A stretch of DNA of 64,000 bases from Andrena cerasifolii (lineage: Eukaryota > Arthropoda > Insecta > Hymenoptera > Andrenidae): assembly GCF_050908995.1 (NCBI RefSeq), contig NC_135120.1, positions 12,599,433 through 12,663,432 of the forward strand. The letters run 5' to 3'. Numbering within the stretch: position 1 is the stretch's first letter; every line of letters starts with the position of its first letter. Below are positions 12,408 to 23,241 of the stretch, piece by piece. Below the pieces are notes generated by a model, which saw only the letters and a list, made by a program, of their open reading frames with translations, ran no database searches and was not told the origin of the DNA. The position numbers were made by a program, and so were the translations under genes.

Positions 12408-12908
12408 TACAGTGGCGGACGAATTTTACATCCCTTAAAAGCGCATAATTTTTTTAGAATTGTTCCAAAGGACTTGAGTGTGTTTGGGAAGCTAGAAGGA
12501 TTAGTTTGCTAACTGACGTGTGTCGAAAAAAATTGCAATTGGTCGGAAGACTGAAAAAAATAGTAAATGTTGTTGTTTCAACTTTTGTCGGAGCCTGTAA
12601 TGAAAATTCAAAAATCCATGCTCAGAACTAGGTCAACCGATTTTGATGAAATTTTCAGCATGTATACAACTTACTTAAATCTGCAAACGGGATTTTTGAA
12701 TTTTCATTACAGGCTCAGAAAAAAAGTTGAAAGAACCACCTTTACTATTTTTTTCGCTATTCCGACCAATTGTATTTTTTTTCAAAACGACGAAACACGA
12801 CACTTAGCAAACTAATCCTTTCAGCTTCTCAAAAAACTCAAGTCGTCATCAATTCTAAAAAGGTTCTGCGATTTTAAAAATGTAAACTTTCTTTCGTCCG
12901 CCACTGTA
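12408..12908. mobile_element. TA-flanked palindromic MITE (CAGTGGCGGACGAA ends)
   Basis: TA at 12408-12409 precedes CAGTGGCGGACGAA, and TTCGTCCGCCACTG at the far end precedes TA at 12907-12908. The arms remain complementary deep into the element: GCCTGTAATGAAAATTCAAA near 12592 pairs with TTTGAATTTTCATTACAGGC near 12694. A small loop region lies around 12640-12670. The TA duplication and CAGT-type end fit a Tc1/mariner-superfamily non-autonomous element. The internal ORF at 12567-12815 merely reads through the palindrome and is not a gene. Confidence 0.9.
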
Positions 12909-15140
12909 TACCAACATAGTATTTAGTTGCATAAATGAGTTTGAAGCTTTCTTTCTACCACCATCAATTTTTACACCTTGGAGGTTTCTCGGTAGTTTAA
13001 GGTGGGACAGATCGAGATCAAGTATCCTGGTGGTGAACATCGTTTCGTAGTTGGATGGGCAGAGGAAACTCGATGTAAGATGTACATAAGTACGATATCA
13101 TACTGAGGGAGCTTGGTCGAGTGCCAGGGAATGTAAATCACTTAGACGGTCTGGTCTTTCCCTGCGCTGAATCGTAACGGATATGCGAGAGCAGGGTAAA
13201 GTGCCAGATGCCGTTTGGCGACAGGAATAAGCGTAATACAGTGTAATGCCCTTGCAGTCAATCATGCGGGCTTAACTGCTTAGGTACACTGCAGGCGAAA
13301 TTGAAGATCTAATGATTAGAAGTATGAATACATATACATGTACTAGAATGTACAGCATGGGGACAAAGCAGTGGCAGTTTTTAATATATTTCTATTTATT
13401 CGGAATAGAGAATGTAAACGCGTGGGTCAGAAATCTTCAAGAAGGACTAGAAGTTTCTCTCCATCTTTAAACAAAATCGCACCCCCAAATTTGTGCACAT
13501 CGCCCCGTTTACGAGGAATTAAACAGAATCTTGCAAGCAACTACTATAACAATCATGCTTTTAACTACAATATTGGTTAAAAGAAAGTTTAAGATTTAAA
13601 CTGCGAGTGGTAACGGGAATAAAATTGCATTAGGAAGAATTTTATCTTAAAGTTTATATCTCATAAATTTGGGGGTGTCTCAAAATAGACCAGTGATATA
13701 ATATATAGGTATATTTTAAGTTTTAAACTACCTTTTGGTCATTCCCCTGTAACTATCCGAATTGAAATTTGCCCAGCCATTCCAATGCGATGATAAATCG
13801 CATTGCACAGCATTGTATGCTTCGTGGTCTACTATATTTATAAGTAACTCTGTAGATAAATGCATAAAAAGCAGTGTATTATATGTAGGTATTGCTCACA
13901 GAATCGAGCGATAGAATCGCAGTTTTGTTGGTTGCTCGCTAGGGTATCGCGTTACACGCGTACGTCGAGTAAAAGTACAGATGCTTGAACCTTATCGTTT
14001 ATCAACTGATTTAGACGACGTTGAAAGAACTGCGCTGCAACGTACACGCTTCCGCATATAGAGCACGCTTATCGCGTATCGAAGCTGGCATAAACTACAT
14101 CTCGTTCTCGAAACTCTGAACCCGCTGCTCGCATAGTTACAGGTATTTTTTATAGTGGCGCGTTAGCATTCATATCGGCGCGGATAAATGATATCTGCAT
14201 TTCTCCACCCCGTGGAGTCGCTTCCTGTTTTGCACGGGAACACCGATTTCCACGCTACGCGCCGCGAAGTTTTATAAATATATTTGATTCCTTCGCCCAG
14301 CTGGCACTAACGTCCAATCGCAGGAAACTAATTCCCAGTTAACACTGTTTCTGTCGCAGTTTATTGCATCCAGCATCTATATTTACACAATTTAACATAT
14401 TTTACGATCACGCTAATAGAACGATTTTATTCATGCATATCTTCTGGTAATTGTCCTTGGCCGTTGTTTACGCTTGCTAGTAAATCATAAAGACGGTTCA
14501 ACGATAAAATTTAGCGCATAATTTATTTGCACGCTGTGACTCAATGGTTGGACCGAGGCACGATTAACTCCAGTAGAAATGCCTTCTTTTACGGTTTGGG
14601 TATGAGAAGTTGATTTGTGAATTTTGGATCAAGCTTCTTGCGTACTTTATAGCTACTGCTTTCGTTTTTTTTTAAATATTCATTAGGGTTTGAGAATAAT
14701 TATGAACAGTGTTTTTATTTTTCGATGTACGCGTATAGGATTAAAATATATCCCATTTGTATTACAAAATATATTACAGTTACAGATAATAAACAGCAAC
14801 AACAAGTAGGGACTATCAATCTGTTAACTGGAAAAGACGAGTTAATTCGTCGTTCGAAATTCCTACCCTCTGGAAGGAGACGAATTGATTTGTATTAAAC
14901 ACCACAGAACACCTACTCCGACAAAGTGCCTGAATTCGCCTGCAATTATTCTGAAACATGCAGTCTTTAATACACTGAATTCCAGCCAACCCTAAATCAA
15001 TACCAATTAAAAGAATAATTAAAAAATCCTACTTTGACAGAGCAAAAATCAAAATAATTAATAGTCACTTTGCGTACAACACCCTCTTCAACCACCCTTC
15101 TTGGCTCTGCAATGAGCTCCCGCAATCCCCCTTCATATTC
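12909..15140. other. Non-coding stretch
   Basis: No ORF above 70 codons and no recognisable exon, RNA gene or array. Base composition is AT-rich with a CpG-rich patch at 13900-14300. Confidence 0.55.
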
Positions 15141-15145
15141 TACAA

Positions 15146-15230
15146 TACAGTAGGACTCCGTTTATCCGAACATGTCGGAGGACACAACAGTTCAGATAAC
15201 TGGATTGTCGACTGATTCTCAATAGTTTTA
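15146..15230 (+). mobile_element. pogo-like terminal fragment
   Basis: TACAGTAGGACTCCGTTTAT followed by CCGAACATGTCGG is the classic look of a pogo/Tigger-type end (TA, CAGT, then a TTTATCCGAA block). A partly similar CAGATAACTGGATTGTC follows. No opposite end was found nearby. It shares CAGTAGGACTCC with the fragment at 8567 and with both ends of the element at 58282-58773. Confidence 0.65.
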
Positions 15231-15340
15231 TTTTACTACTCGAATACAAGGAAACATTTATACGCAGGGCTGGGGTTCGAGTAACAAGATCAGCAACATG
15301 TTCGGTAAACCAGGTACTGGGACAAAATTCGTTTCGATAT

Positions 15341-15475
15341 ATTATTACTATTATTATTAATCGCCTTTCTTACTCCGTAAATATACAATGAAAAGTACCT
15401 GTAACGCATTAAAACAGATCGAAGTAAAAGGCAAGGCTGCAGTACAGTATCGTTACAAGCCTAACCGTAACTAAA
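15341..15475 (-). mobile_element. Retroposon 3' end with (AAT)n tail, copy A
   Basis: Read on the minus strand, this contains TTAGGCTTGTAACGATACTG, then TACTGCAGCCTTGCC and TTTACTTCG, and ends in an interrupted TAATAATAATAG run (15341-15360 on the plus strand). The + strand segment at 21173-21320 carries the same words in the same order and also ends in (AAT)n. Two diverged copies with microsatellite tails in opposite orientation are typical of the 3' ends of non-LTR retrotransposons or SINEs. No reverse transcriptase frame is present. Confidence 0.75.
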
Positions 15476-15689
15476 AAAAAATTAAAACTAAAACTAGAAC
15501 TAGGAAGCAAGAAAGAGAGATTAATGGTACATTAAGATCAGAACAAAAACTGAGTCAATCGCGAAATATGCATGAACAGAAATGGACAGACATAAATGGA
15601 GTTCTACCGTACTCCCACACGAATTTCAACACCCTCCGATATCCCATGTTAAACGATTCTTAATCCCGTTCCAACCCACCTCCGAAATC

Positions 15690-16549
15690 CTTGAAATTAA
15701 TTAGGAAGTCGCGCCCATTGACAGAGAAATTCGAACGAGCATCAGAAACGTTCCCCCCGACGAACGGCGCCCCGCCGTTGGCTGAGCCGCCCGCGCGGCA
15801 TGCCGGGAGCGTCGAAGGGGGCCGAGGTTGGCCGAGGTTGGCCGAGGCCCGACGACCGCGGACGAATAGTTCGCTCGAATCGCGCTGCCGCGATGCATCG
15901 GTTCGAACGCGCGCTCGGGCTGGCTGTTTCGCTTCTCTCCCTAGTGCGTCTCCCTAGTCGTTCGAGATTCGTCCTCCCTCGACGCTCGTCCCTCGTCTGG
16001 CACCGCGACGGCGCGGTCGCTCTCGCATTTTCGAAAATACGCGCGCTACCGGCGTCCACCGTCGTCACCGCTCTCGGCTGACGACCCCGCGTTCCGTTTC
16101 GTTGCCGCGTTAAGACGGCAGCCCGTGAACGTTCCGCGAGGACAGTGCGCGGTGGGCCCGATGAACTCGTTGGTCGCGTGACACTTGATTGCGATCGTCG
16201 ACGGGCGTTGCGACGTAATCGCACGTGCCCGCTGATAGTTGGAACCGGGTAGACGTTTCGAGTTCGGGGTTCGTGCTGGACAGTTCGTGTGAACGTCTCG
16301 AGTGGAACGGACGGGAAACGTAAGGTGTGACGCGTATGTGCCGATTGACGGCCAGCCTAACGCGTGTGCACGCGCGCGCCGCGTGGCTTTCCGCGGCCTG
16401 AAGTTTCCGCGGTCTCGCGGAGCACGCGCCGCCGATTCGCCACGCGAGGAAACCGCCCGAAGAGACGAGCTGCGACGTGGGGCCGGTTCGTTGACAAAGT
16501 GGGCACAGGCACCTCCAGCAGGCCCGTTATGGATCCCCATCCGATGGTG
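15690..16549 (+). promoter_or_regulatory. CpG-rich block, candidate promoter and 5' exon
   Basis: About 860 bp are strongly GC- and CpG-rich compared with AT-rich flanks, and many overlapping ORFs in all frames reflect composition rather than coding. The block ends in a good donor, ATGGTG|GTGAGTCT (exon end 16549). A 10-bp unit GCCGAGGTTG repeats in tandem at 15821-15847. The layout (GC-rich leader, late ATG, donor) suits the first exon of a long-intron insect gene on the + strand, but no TATA or initiator is decisive. Confidence 0.4.
16529..16549 (+). CDS. Candidate short first coding exon (MDPHPMV)
   Basis: An ATG at 16529 (context GCCCGTTATGG) is followed by seven codons and then the strong donor GGTG|GTGAGT in phase 0. 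I found no partner exon. The acceptor at 52947 would enter the wrong frame after this exon (phase 1 is needed) and would stop soon, so a simple splice to the right-hand gene as a coding exon is not supported. It could be the first exon of another gene, could join an unseen small exon, or could be 5' UTR with a short upstream ORF. Confidence is low. Confidence 0.2.
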
Positions 16550-16902
16550 GTGAGTCTCTTCGCATAATCCCCAGTCTTCTTCGAAATCTGCTAATACGCT
16601 GATGTCATGGAATTTTTCATCAACGGGCCCAAATCACTCACGGCGTTGTCACGCGAGCAATTTTACTGTCTCAGGCGTGCTTTGCTCTTTTCGTCAACCT
16701 TGGGGAATGTTCACGATCGAATATTCGTAATTCTGATGTTAGATTTTGAGAATCCTTTCAAGACTTTGGTTGGATTTAAAGATGGCGCGAGGAATGCTTG
16801 TTTACGGTGACTTGTCACTGCAAATATGTAGTAGGGGATAAACAAGATGAACATGTGTATATACACTAATTTGAACGTGGGCCTCTGAAGTCGAATAAAG
16901 CA

Positions 16903-17245
16903 GGTATTCGAAATTCAAACTGAGTACTTAAGGTGTTCGAGTACTTGAGAGTTTATCGTAACAAGAAGTATTCGGATCCTCGATATTTAAACACGGTACT
17001 CGAAATATCTATGTGCTCGTAATTTGACTTGAGTACTTGAAACGTTTGTTGAGTACTTACATATTCGAATACCTCAAATTTGGACAGAGTGCTTAAAATT
17101 TACCTAGTATTCAAAATAGGATCCAGTAATTTCAATATTCTTAAATTAAAAATTCAGTGTAAATACTCAATACTTGAATCGAGTACTCGAACTATTCAAC
17201 CACTACTTTGAGTTCAGCACGATTTTCGAAGTACTCAATATTCAT
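16903..17245. repeat. Degenerate array of GAGTACTTGA / TATTCGAA words
   Basis: About 340 bp are filled with variants of one short, partly palindromic word: GAGTACTTAA, CGAGTACTTGAG, GGTACTCGAAA, TTGAGTACTTGAAA, TTGAGTACTTAC, ATACTTGAATCGAGTACTCG, AAGTACTCAATATTC. They are mixed with TATTCGAA/GTATTCAAA words. Spacing is irregular and both orientations occur. No reading frame is present. It looks like an old simple-sequence expansion in which individual copies have drifted. Confidence 0.75.
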
Positions 17246-18469
17246 CCATCATTCGATCGATTTTACCAAGAATTGTTTCTGTAGAACCTCCAGCAGACTT
17301 ATATAGGGATTCTAGTAAAGTTAAGTAGAAATTTAACCGTCGATTTGCACTGAATAGAGACATTTCTTATTACTGGTAACGGGCATTCGACCGAGTCAGT
17401 GAGAGCTATTATGTCATCAAGCGCAGTACGCACAATGATCGCCTAAGTATCTGGACCGCATCAGATATTTTCATAATCGTGAACGGAATGATAATGACGG
17501 CTGTGTCGTAATTTACGGCCCCTGGAAAATGCTGTTACCGAGCAGTGCAAATGTGGCAATTCACGCGTTTCCGCAAAAAACGCGGCATCGTCCAGGAAGC
17601 CGCAAATCATTCCTCTTAACGACGGTGTTTTGTATGCTTATTTATCATAGTTCTTGGAACGAGTCAGATTTCTTCATTTCCATAAATTTCACTAATTATA
17701 TCTCATAATTATTGTGCAGCCGGCACACCTACTTCTCTCGACTAGCATAACGATTACTTTACGCGAAATTGAAATAAATGAGTGACGGCACGTAATTGAT
17801 TAAAACGAGCAACCTGGCATCAGTCAGTTTCGCCTATCATAAAGCAGAACGAAGAGATTCATTCACAGAAAGCTATCAGCTCCAAGTATCGAGATATCAT
17901 TCTCCTAATTGTGGCCTCTAATTAACAGGGTCGGTGTGATTGAACTTGAATAGCAAACGGATTACGTTCACAGGGAACAAATCTTCCTAAATGGACAGAG
18001 CGGACTCCAGTCGCGATCGACTCAACCATCGAAGAATTTGCAGCTATCTCTTTCAATATTCTGCAAATAATGATTACCTTCTCTTCTTTTCTGTGCTCAT
18101 TTCAAGCTGCAGAATTGTTTCTTAGTAGTTTCAGAAGTAGTTCTTAGGTCTTTGGATGCCCTGAATATAAATGATTTACATGAGAGTATTTCTACGAAGA
18201 GCGCAACGAAGGGGGAGGGTTAATTGCAAGGTTATCCCAGTATCCCTTCAAAGCTGTTTCTAATAAGGGTAGATAAATCGAAGAAGCTAACTGTACATGT
18301 AGTTGAAATCGTGTTGCCAGTTGCTGTCTAACCGCTAGTTATGAGGTCTTCAGGTTCAGCGCGAAGATAATGATCGTTTCTTCAGCGGCATCTTGATCTT
18401 CTCGAATTCTTTAGAAGATCAGTTTCGATGACCCGATTTTGTGCAAACTACCGTAAAACACGTCGAGTA
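17246..18469. other. Non-coding stretch
   Basis: AT-rich, with no ORF or repeat that I can support. Confidence 0.55.
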
Positions 18470-18500
18470 TAAAGGCGGGTGCACGCACATCAGTTCTGCG
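18468..18500 (+). promoter_or_regulatory. TATA plus initiator-like core promoter candidate
   Basis: TATAAAGGCGGGTGCACG is followed by CATCAGTTCTG, an insect initiator-like TCAGT word, with the A about 24 bp after the first T of the TATA box. That spacing is slightly shorter than the usual 28-31 bp. A second TCAGTGT follows about 16 bp later. The combination is suggestive, but only a weak ORF lies downstream (18641). Confidence 0.3.
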
Positions 18501-18640
18501 ACGATTCAGTGTGAATCGCTCCATTCAAAAATCGGGAAACGAAACGGCTCCTTTGAAAGCGGTTCTAACGTGCATCCAAAATAGTAACTACCTTCACCAG
18601 AGTTTCAACTGATGCACTGATGCTGTATTAACAATCAATA

Positions 18641-18916
18641 ATGACCACCATTCCATCGACACCAAAAATCCACGGTATCACCTCAATCAAATCACGTATG
18701 CTTGCTGAACGCTCCGCACGCAACGCCAAGTTCCAGCCAATCTTCAAGTGCACATATCGAAAGAGAAGAAACGCTCGTTCGTATCTTCCTGCCGTTCCCT
18801 TTGCTTTATTTCTCGAGACGGAAGGTCGCGAAGAAATTCCAGGCTCGTCGAAAGGTCAAGATCGGGTTTATTTACTTCCAGCTCTCGGGCTTGTGGCGAA
18901 CGGAGTGCGCAATTAA
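18641..18916 (+). CDS. Small ORF, hypothetical (91 aa), weak
   Basis: This ORF begins about 150 bp below the TATA/initiator candidate, with an A at -3 (CAATAATGACC). The product (MTTIPSTPKIHG...) is basic in its middle (residues about 26-47, rich in R and K). It has no signal peptide, membrane segment or domain I recognise. Two other + strand frames are also open over the same bases, which weakens the case. It is listed only because of the promoter-like context; it may equally be chance. Confidence 0.12.
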   Translation: MTTIPSTPKIHGITSIKSRMLAERSARNAKFQPIFKCTYRKRRNARSYLPAVPFALFLETEGREEIPGSSKGQDRVYLLPALGLVANGVRN

Positions 18917-21172
18917 TCGCGGAGCCATCGCGGTATCCCCGACGAGGGGGCCCCATAAACCTGCAGAAATAGCCCGAAGGAATTTAGCGCGATACAGAAT
19001 CACGTTATTAGTCAACGGGGACGAGCCCGACGGAGATCGCAGGCCGCGCGGTTTCCTCGGCGCGAGACGGGCCCCGATCTGCGCGCTGTCGCGTATCAGC
19101 GCCGCTGGTCGCCGCGGCTATTATTTCGACCTTCCCGCGCATTCCGCGCCGTGATTGCTACCTGCTTTTTGTTTCCTTCCTCCGACGAAATCCTTGGAAT
19201 CGTCCGCGGATGAAGTCATTTCGAAGGAAAAGAAACGGAACGCTTCGCCTCAGCCTTGCGATCTTTTCCGGGTGTCAACGCGTGTGGCCTCGTAATTTTT
19301 CGGCCCCTTATCGCGATCGATGAAACATCGCCAACCGATTGTGCATTTTACGGCCGATCGAGGAGCGTAAAGTTTGCTCCCAACGACGATCAATATCGTT
19401 TTTATCGTGATTTTTCACCTACGCGTCGCCTGCCCCCTCGCCTCTGGCTCTCAAATTTCGTGGATTTTCGTGTCGCAATGGAGAAGAAAGCGTATGATTT
19501 TTGACAGCGAAACGCGAGAGACGATACGGGACCGCGATGTTTAACGTCGCGAGGGCTCCTCGCGACGCGAGGTGTGCTTTATAAGGTGCTTGTTAAATTT
19601 TACAACCGGTCATTATGCCCTCGATTCTGGCAAAACACGAGGAAATAATAATTACGCGCGGCGAGCCACTTTGTGTTCCGATACATAGTCGTGTTGCAAA
19701 ACAAAGACTCTTGATCTTCGACATTTTGGCTGTCCCGTATATGGGTGGCAGTTTCATTTTATTATTTCGCACAACTTTCTGTCGAAATCTGTCGGACGAA
19801 ATAAAGTAATATAGATCTGATTGGATTAGTCCAAACACAAATTATTCATCGTGAAAATTTTACGCGATAGAAAATGAATCATCGATCAGGCAAAGTGTTT
19901 TTACGACAGATCCAGCGCGGTTTATTTTAACGTAGAACGCAGCACTAAATTAATCACTCTTTTATTTGTCTTTATTTATTCTTTTACTCCCAAAGGGTGC
20001 GGCCGTCAGATTGTTGAAAAGGATCTTACATCATCTTATATCGTCGGTCAGACATACTGACTTAAAACTAACAAAAGATTAACACCTCGATGTTTCCATA
20101 TTCTCCTCTCCTAAACTCGCGCTAAAATGCAATTATGACACACACCTCTGCACACCACTATTCTGTGAAACAAATATTCCCTCGTCCAAATGAACTCGTC
20201 ACTATCGGCTGGAAGCAGCGCCGACTGATTTCTAGCCTGATTTTCCTCGCGCGATTTTCCTGGCGCGCGTCGCCGAGAGAAAACGGCCGCGGCGCCTCCG
20301 ATCGCCGCTAAACGAGAAACCGCGGTCCCCGTTGTCTCTTCTTGACACAGATAATAACGCGCCCGTACACCGTGCCGCATAATTCCTCCATAAATTATCG
20401 GCCGGATATGTATTCTAATTCCGGGCGCGTGGGTAAACAGTTATTATTGCAGCCTCGTGTTTTCTACCACTGGCCATCCGTTTGCCTGGAAACGTACGAT
20501 TCCATATGGGACACGTCCCGGCCCGGTATAATTTATGATAGCTTTCTTAAAAACGATGAGCCGGGATTCCAGCTGGCGATGCGTGCGTATAAACGAGGAT
20601 TGATTGCATCCTCTGCGCGCCTCGCGTACACGCACCTGAAGGAAGATTGTTTAAGGCGAAGGCACGATGATTACGGGGCCCGATCGGCGCTCGGGCCGCG
20701 CGAGACGATTATTTAAATGTCACATCTACGGGCACGGTGCTCGACGATCGACCAGTTTCGGGGCAAAGCCGGAGCCCGTCGAGTAATTGCAGCCTCTCGC
20801 CGACCGCGACGTGAGGGATTGTGGGAACGGAGGATCGGCCGAGCTCTGCGCACGGAAAACTTCTCGGTTGACAAATAATGTGGTTAATGAGTGAATGGTG
20901 AGGCTGAAGGGTAACGCGATAAACTATAGACATTAGAGCTTTGAGTGTACGACTTTTCAATGATGCCACTTCTGAGATTGATGATGGTATCCCCCTGAAC
21001 CTCTGTTTTACGCGCATATTCTATAATACACGTTGTCGTAATTTATGACATTGTGCTTTCATCTTAACGGTGGTAATAATGTCGACTGACTTCATGGGAA
21101 TCAGAACTCCATCAACATGGAGTAACATATATATGGTTACATTATGCGTCACAATAACTTTCTAGTTTCTTA
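18917..21172. other. Non-coding stretch, CpG-rich to 19.6 kb and at 20.1-20.8 kb
   Basis: ORFs up to 124 codons appear on both strands in CpG-rich parts (for example 20342-20716) without motifs, splice partners or repeats. No gene is supported. Confidence 0.5.
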
Positions 21173-21320
21173 ATGTTAGTTAGTTATTTAGTTATGGTTA
21201 GGCTTCTAACAGTATTGTACTGCAGCCTCGCCATTTACTTCGCTTGTCTTTATGTATTATTTTCTTCTCTGGATGTGACAAGTAATAAAGACGAATAATA
21301 ATAATAATAATAATATAATA
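21173..21320 (+). mobile_element. Retroposon 3' end with (AAT)n tail, copy B
   Basis: The segment contains GTTAGGCTTCTAACAGTATT, then GTACTGCAGCCTCGCC and TTTACTTCG. It ends after AAGTAATAAAGACG in an (AAT)n run at 21293-21320. The minus strand of 15341-15475 has the same ordered words with substitutions. The shared body plus microsatellite tail supports a retroposed family; the 5' extent is unknown. Confidence 0.75.
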
Positions 21321-22814
21321 GTGATCTGGAGTGACAGGTGTTCTGAATTATTCCATATTAGGAGAAATATTTTGGAGTACTTCGGCATCCTTTCTGGAGC
21401 AGTCATTTTGAGACAAGTAGGGCAACTTTGGAACCTAGAATCTCTTTCAAGGCTCTCAGCTTTCATCTTCTTCTTTCACAGTACTCTACAACAAAATTTA
21501 TCACTGTTATTAACCGACTTCCAGTATCTCCCACGCAGTGCATTCTCACTGCGAGCTTTCATATTCCGTTCAATTCCAATTCAGACTCAGTTCATCACGC
21601 CTATAAACATTGCTCGCGTCAGAGCCAATCCATTTACAGTAACGCGAATTTGTCGAGCAGAAGGTGGGGATAAACGAAAGATCCAAGAAAAGAAACCGTC
21701 TGCGCGTAAACAACTTAAAAAACCATTTCCCACGGCTTCATCATCGACCCCGAGGAGCATGCAACATCCCAGGAAGATTATCCTCAGGGCCATTAACCAT
21801 GCTCCCCTTCAAACCCATGCAATCTTAGAACTCAATTATCAATCTGTGCGTTATAGGTCACGCGTAGTCGACCGTTAATCGCCGATTGAAACAGCACTCG
21901 GCTCGCTCGTTAATTTGTTTATGGCGACCGGTTACACGATTTTCGTAATCAGAGAGCGTATTGTGTACGTCCGCGCGTGTTCGTGGCATGTATCTACGTG
22001 TACCACGGCGATGTTCTTGCATGCGCCCGGGAGAAATAATCACCATTCACCGGGTGATTAATAACTCGGCTAGTTCTTGCCGGTCAGCCATTTTCATCGT
22101 TGTTCCAGCCGCGGACCGTTTAGCACGCGGGGACAAGGGGCCCGGCGTGGGTTTATCTGGATCGTCGTCTCTCCATTCAGAGACGGGCACAATGGCATTG
22201 AACGATCCGCGCAATCAATTAAGATATCGTTGGTATAAATATTAGCTAACGAAGCCCGGATCGGATCCCGGTGGACAAGGTGGGGCGCGCTGGAGATCTG
22301 GATCGATAAATCGCATCGGTGTCGCGGCCGCAGCGCCGAATTGATCGCTTTCGAAAGTGTACTGCCTCAAAACTGCTCCGCGCCTGGGGAACACCTCCTC
22401 ATATATAATTGGCCCTGATAAATTACGTTTGCCCAGCGCTCTGTACCGTGTTATTACCGGTAACTTCTTTATTTACGATCTTTATTCAAGCGAAACTCGA
22501 GAGCGCGCGCGGAAATTCGTGACGCGCCCGGCACCTCAGCATTCGCTTCTTTTCCTCGATGGCCCACTTCACGGAGACGGACATTTTTAACAGCTTGTGC
22601 TTGAGTGGTTTGAAACGAACTTGCGCTTGGTGACGTTTCCCAGTTCCTCAACTGTTGCTTCATTTTTAAGAGCTTTTTTAATGGAGAGATTTTAAGAGAC
22701 CTTTTTACGGGGTAATTATTGTGGATGATGAGTGTTAAGTGAAATTGAAATCGTTAAGTAATATGCAAGTATAATAGTACATTTACTTGTCAAAGTGAAA
22801 GAATTTTGCTACTA
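21321..22814. other. Non-coding stretch
   Basis: A 185-codon ORF at 21321-21878 on the + strand overlaps other open frames on both strands. Its product, serine- and arginine-rich in its second half, has no motif I recognise. No donor or acceptor pair ties it to anything, so I do not call it a gene. Confidence 0.45.
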
Positions 22815-23241
22815 ACACGGAGAGTATTTTAGGTGTCCGCCTTCGATCATTTTGATTTTTGGATATGTTATAGAGGACCGAAAAATAAGAAATACGTGTT
22901 TTTTATTTTTCCCCGTTTTCATAGTTGGGGGGTGAAAAACTGCGTTCAAAGTTATGGTTGAAAAATCATTTTTGTGGATTTTTGAAAATCTGATGAGTCA
23001 GTCATATTTCGCATTCAAAGACACAAAATTCGTGCATTGACACTATTCCCCTATCTCTAATAGTTCTCGAGATATTCCACAAAAATGATTTTTCAACCCT
23101 AACTTTGAACGCAGTTTTTCACCCCCCAAATATGAAAACGGGGAAAAATAAAAAAACACGTATTTCTTATTTTTCGGTCCTCTATAACATATCTGAAAAT
23201 CAAAATGATCGGAGGCGGACACCTAAAATACTCTCCCTGTA
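22815..23241. mobile_element. Palindromic MITE (GGAGAGTATTTTAGGTGTCC arms)
   Basis: The left arm starts near 22815 with ACACGGAGAGTATTTTAGG and the right arm ends CCTAAAATACTCTCCCTGT at 23240. The arms are complementary for about 170 bp each, including CACCCCCCAA / TTGGGGGGTG and AACGCAGTTTTTCAC / GTGAAAAACTGCGTT. They leave an unpaired loop at about 22985-23065. No coding frame. The ends are TA-adjacent, suggesting a TA-inserting element, but the exact duplication is unclear. Confidence 0.85.
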
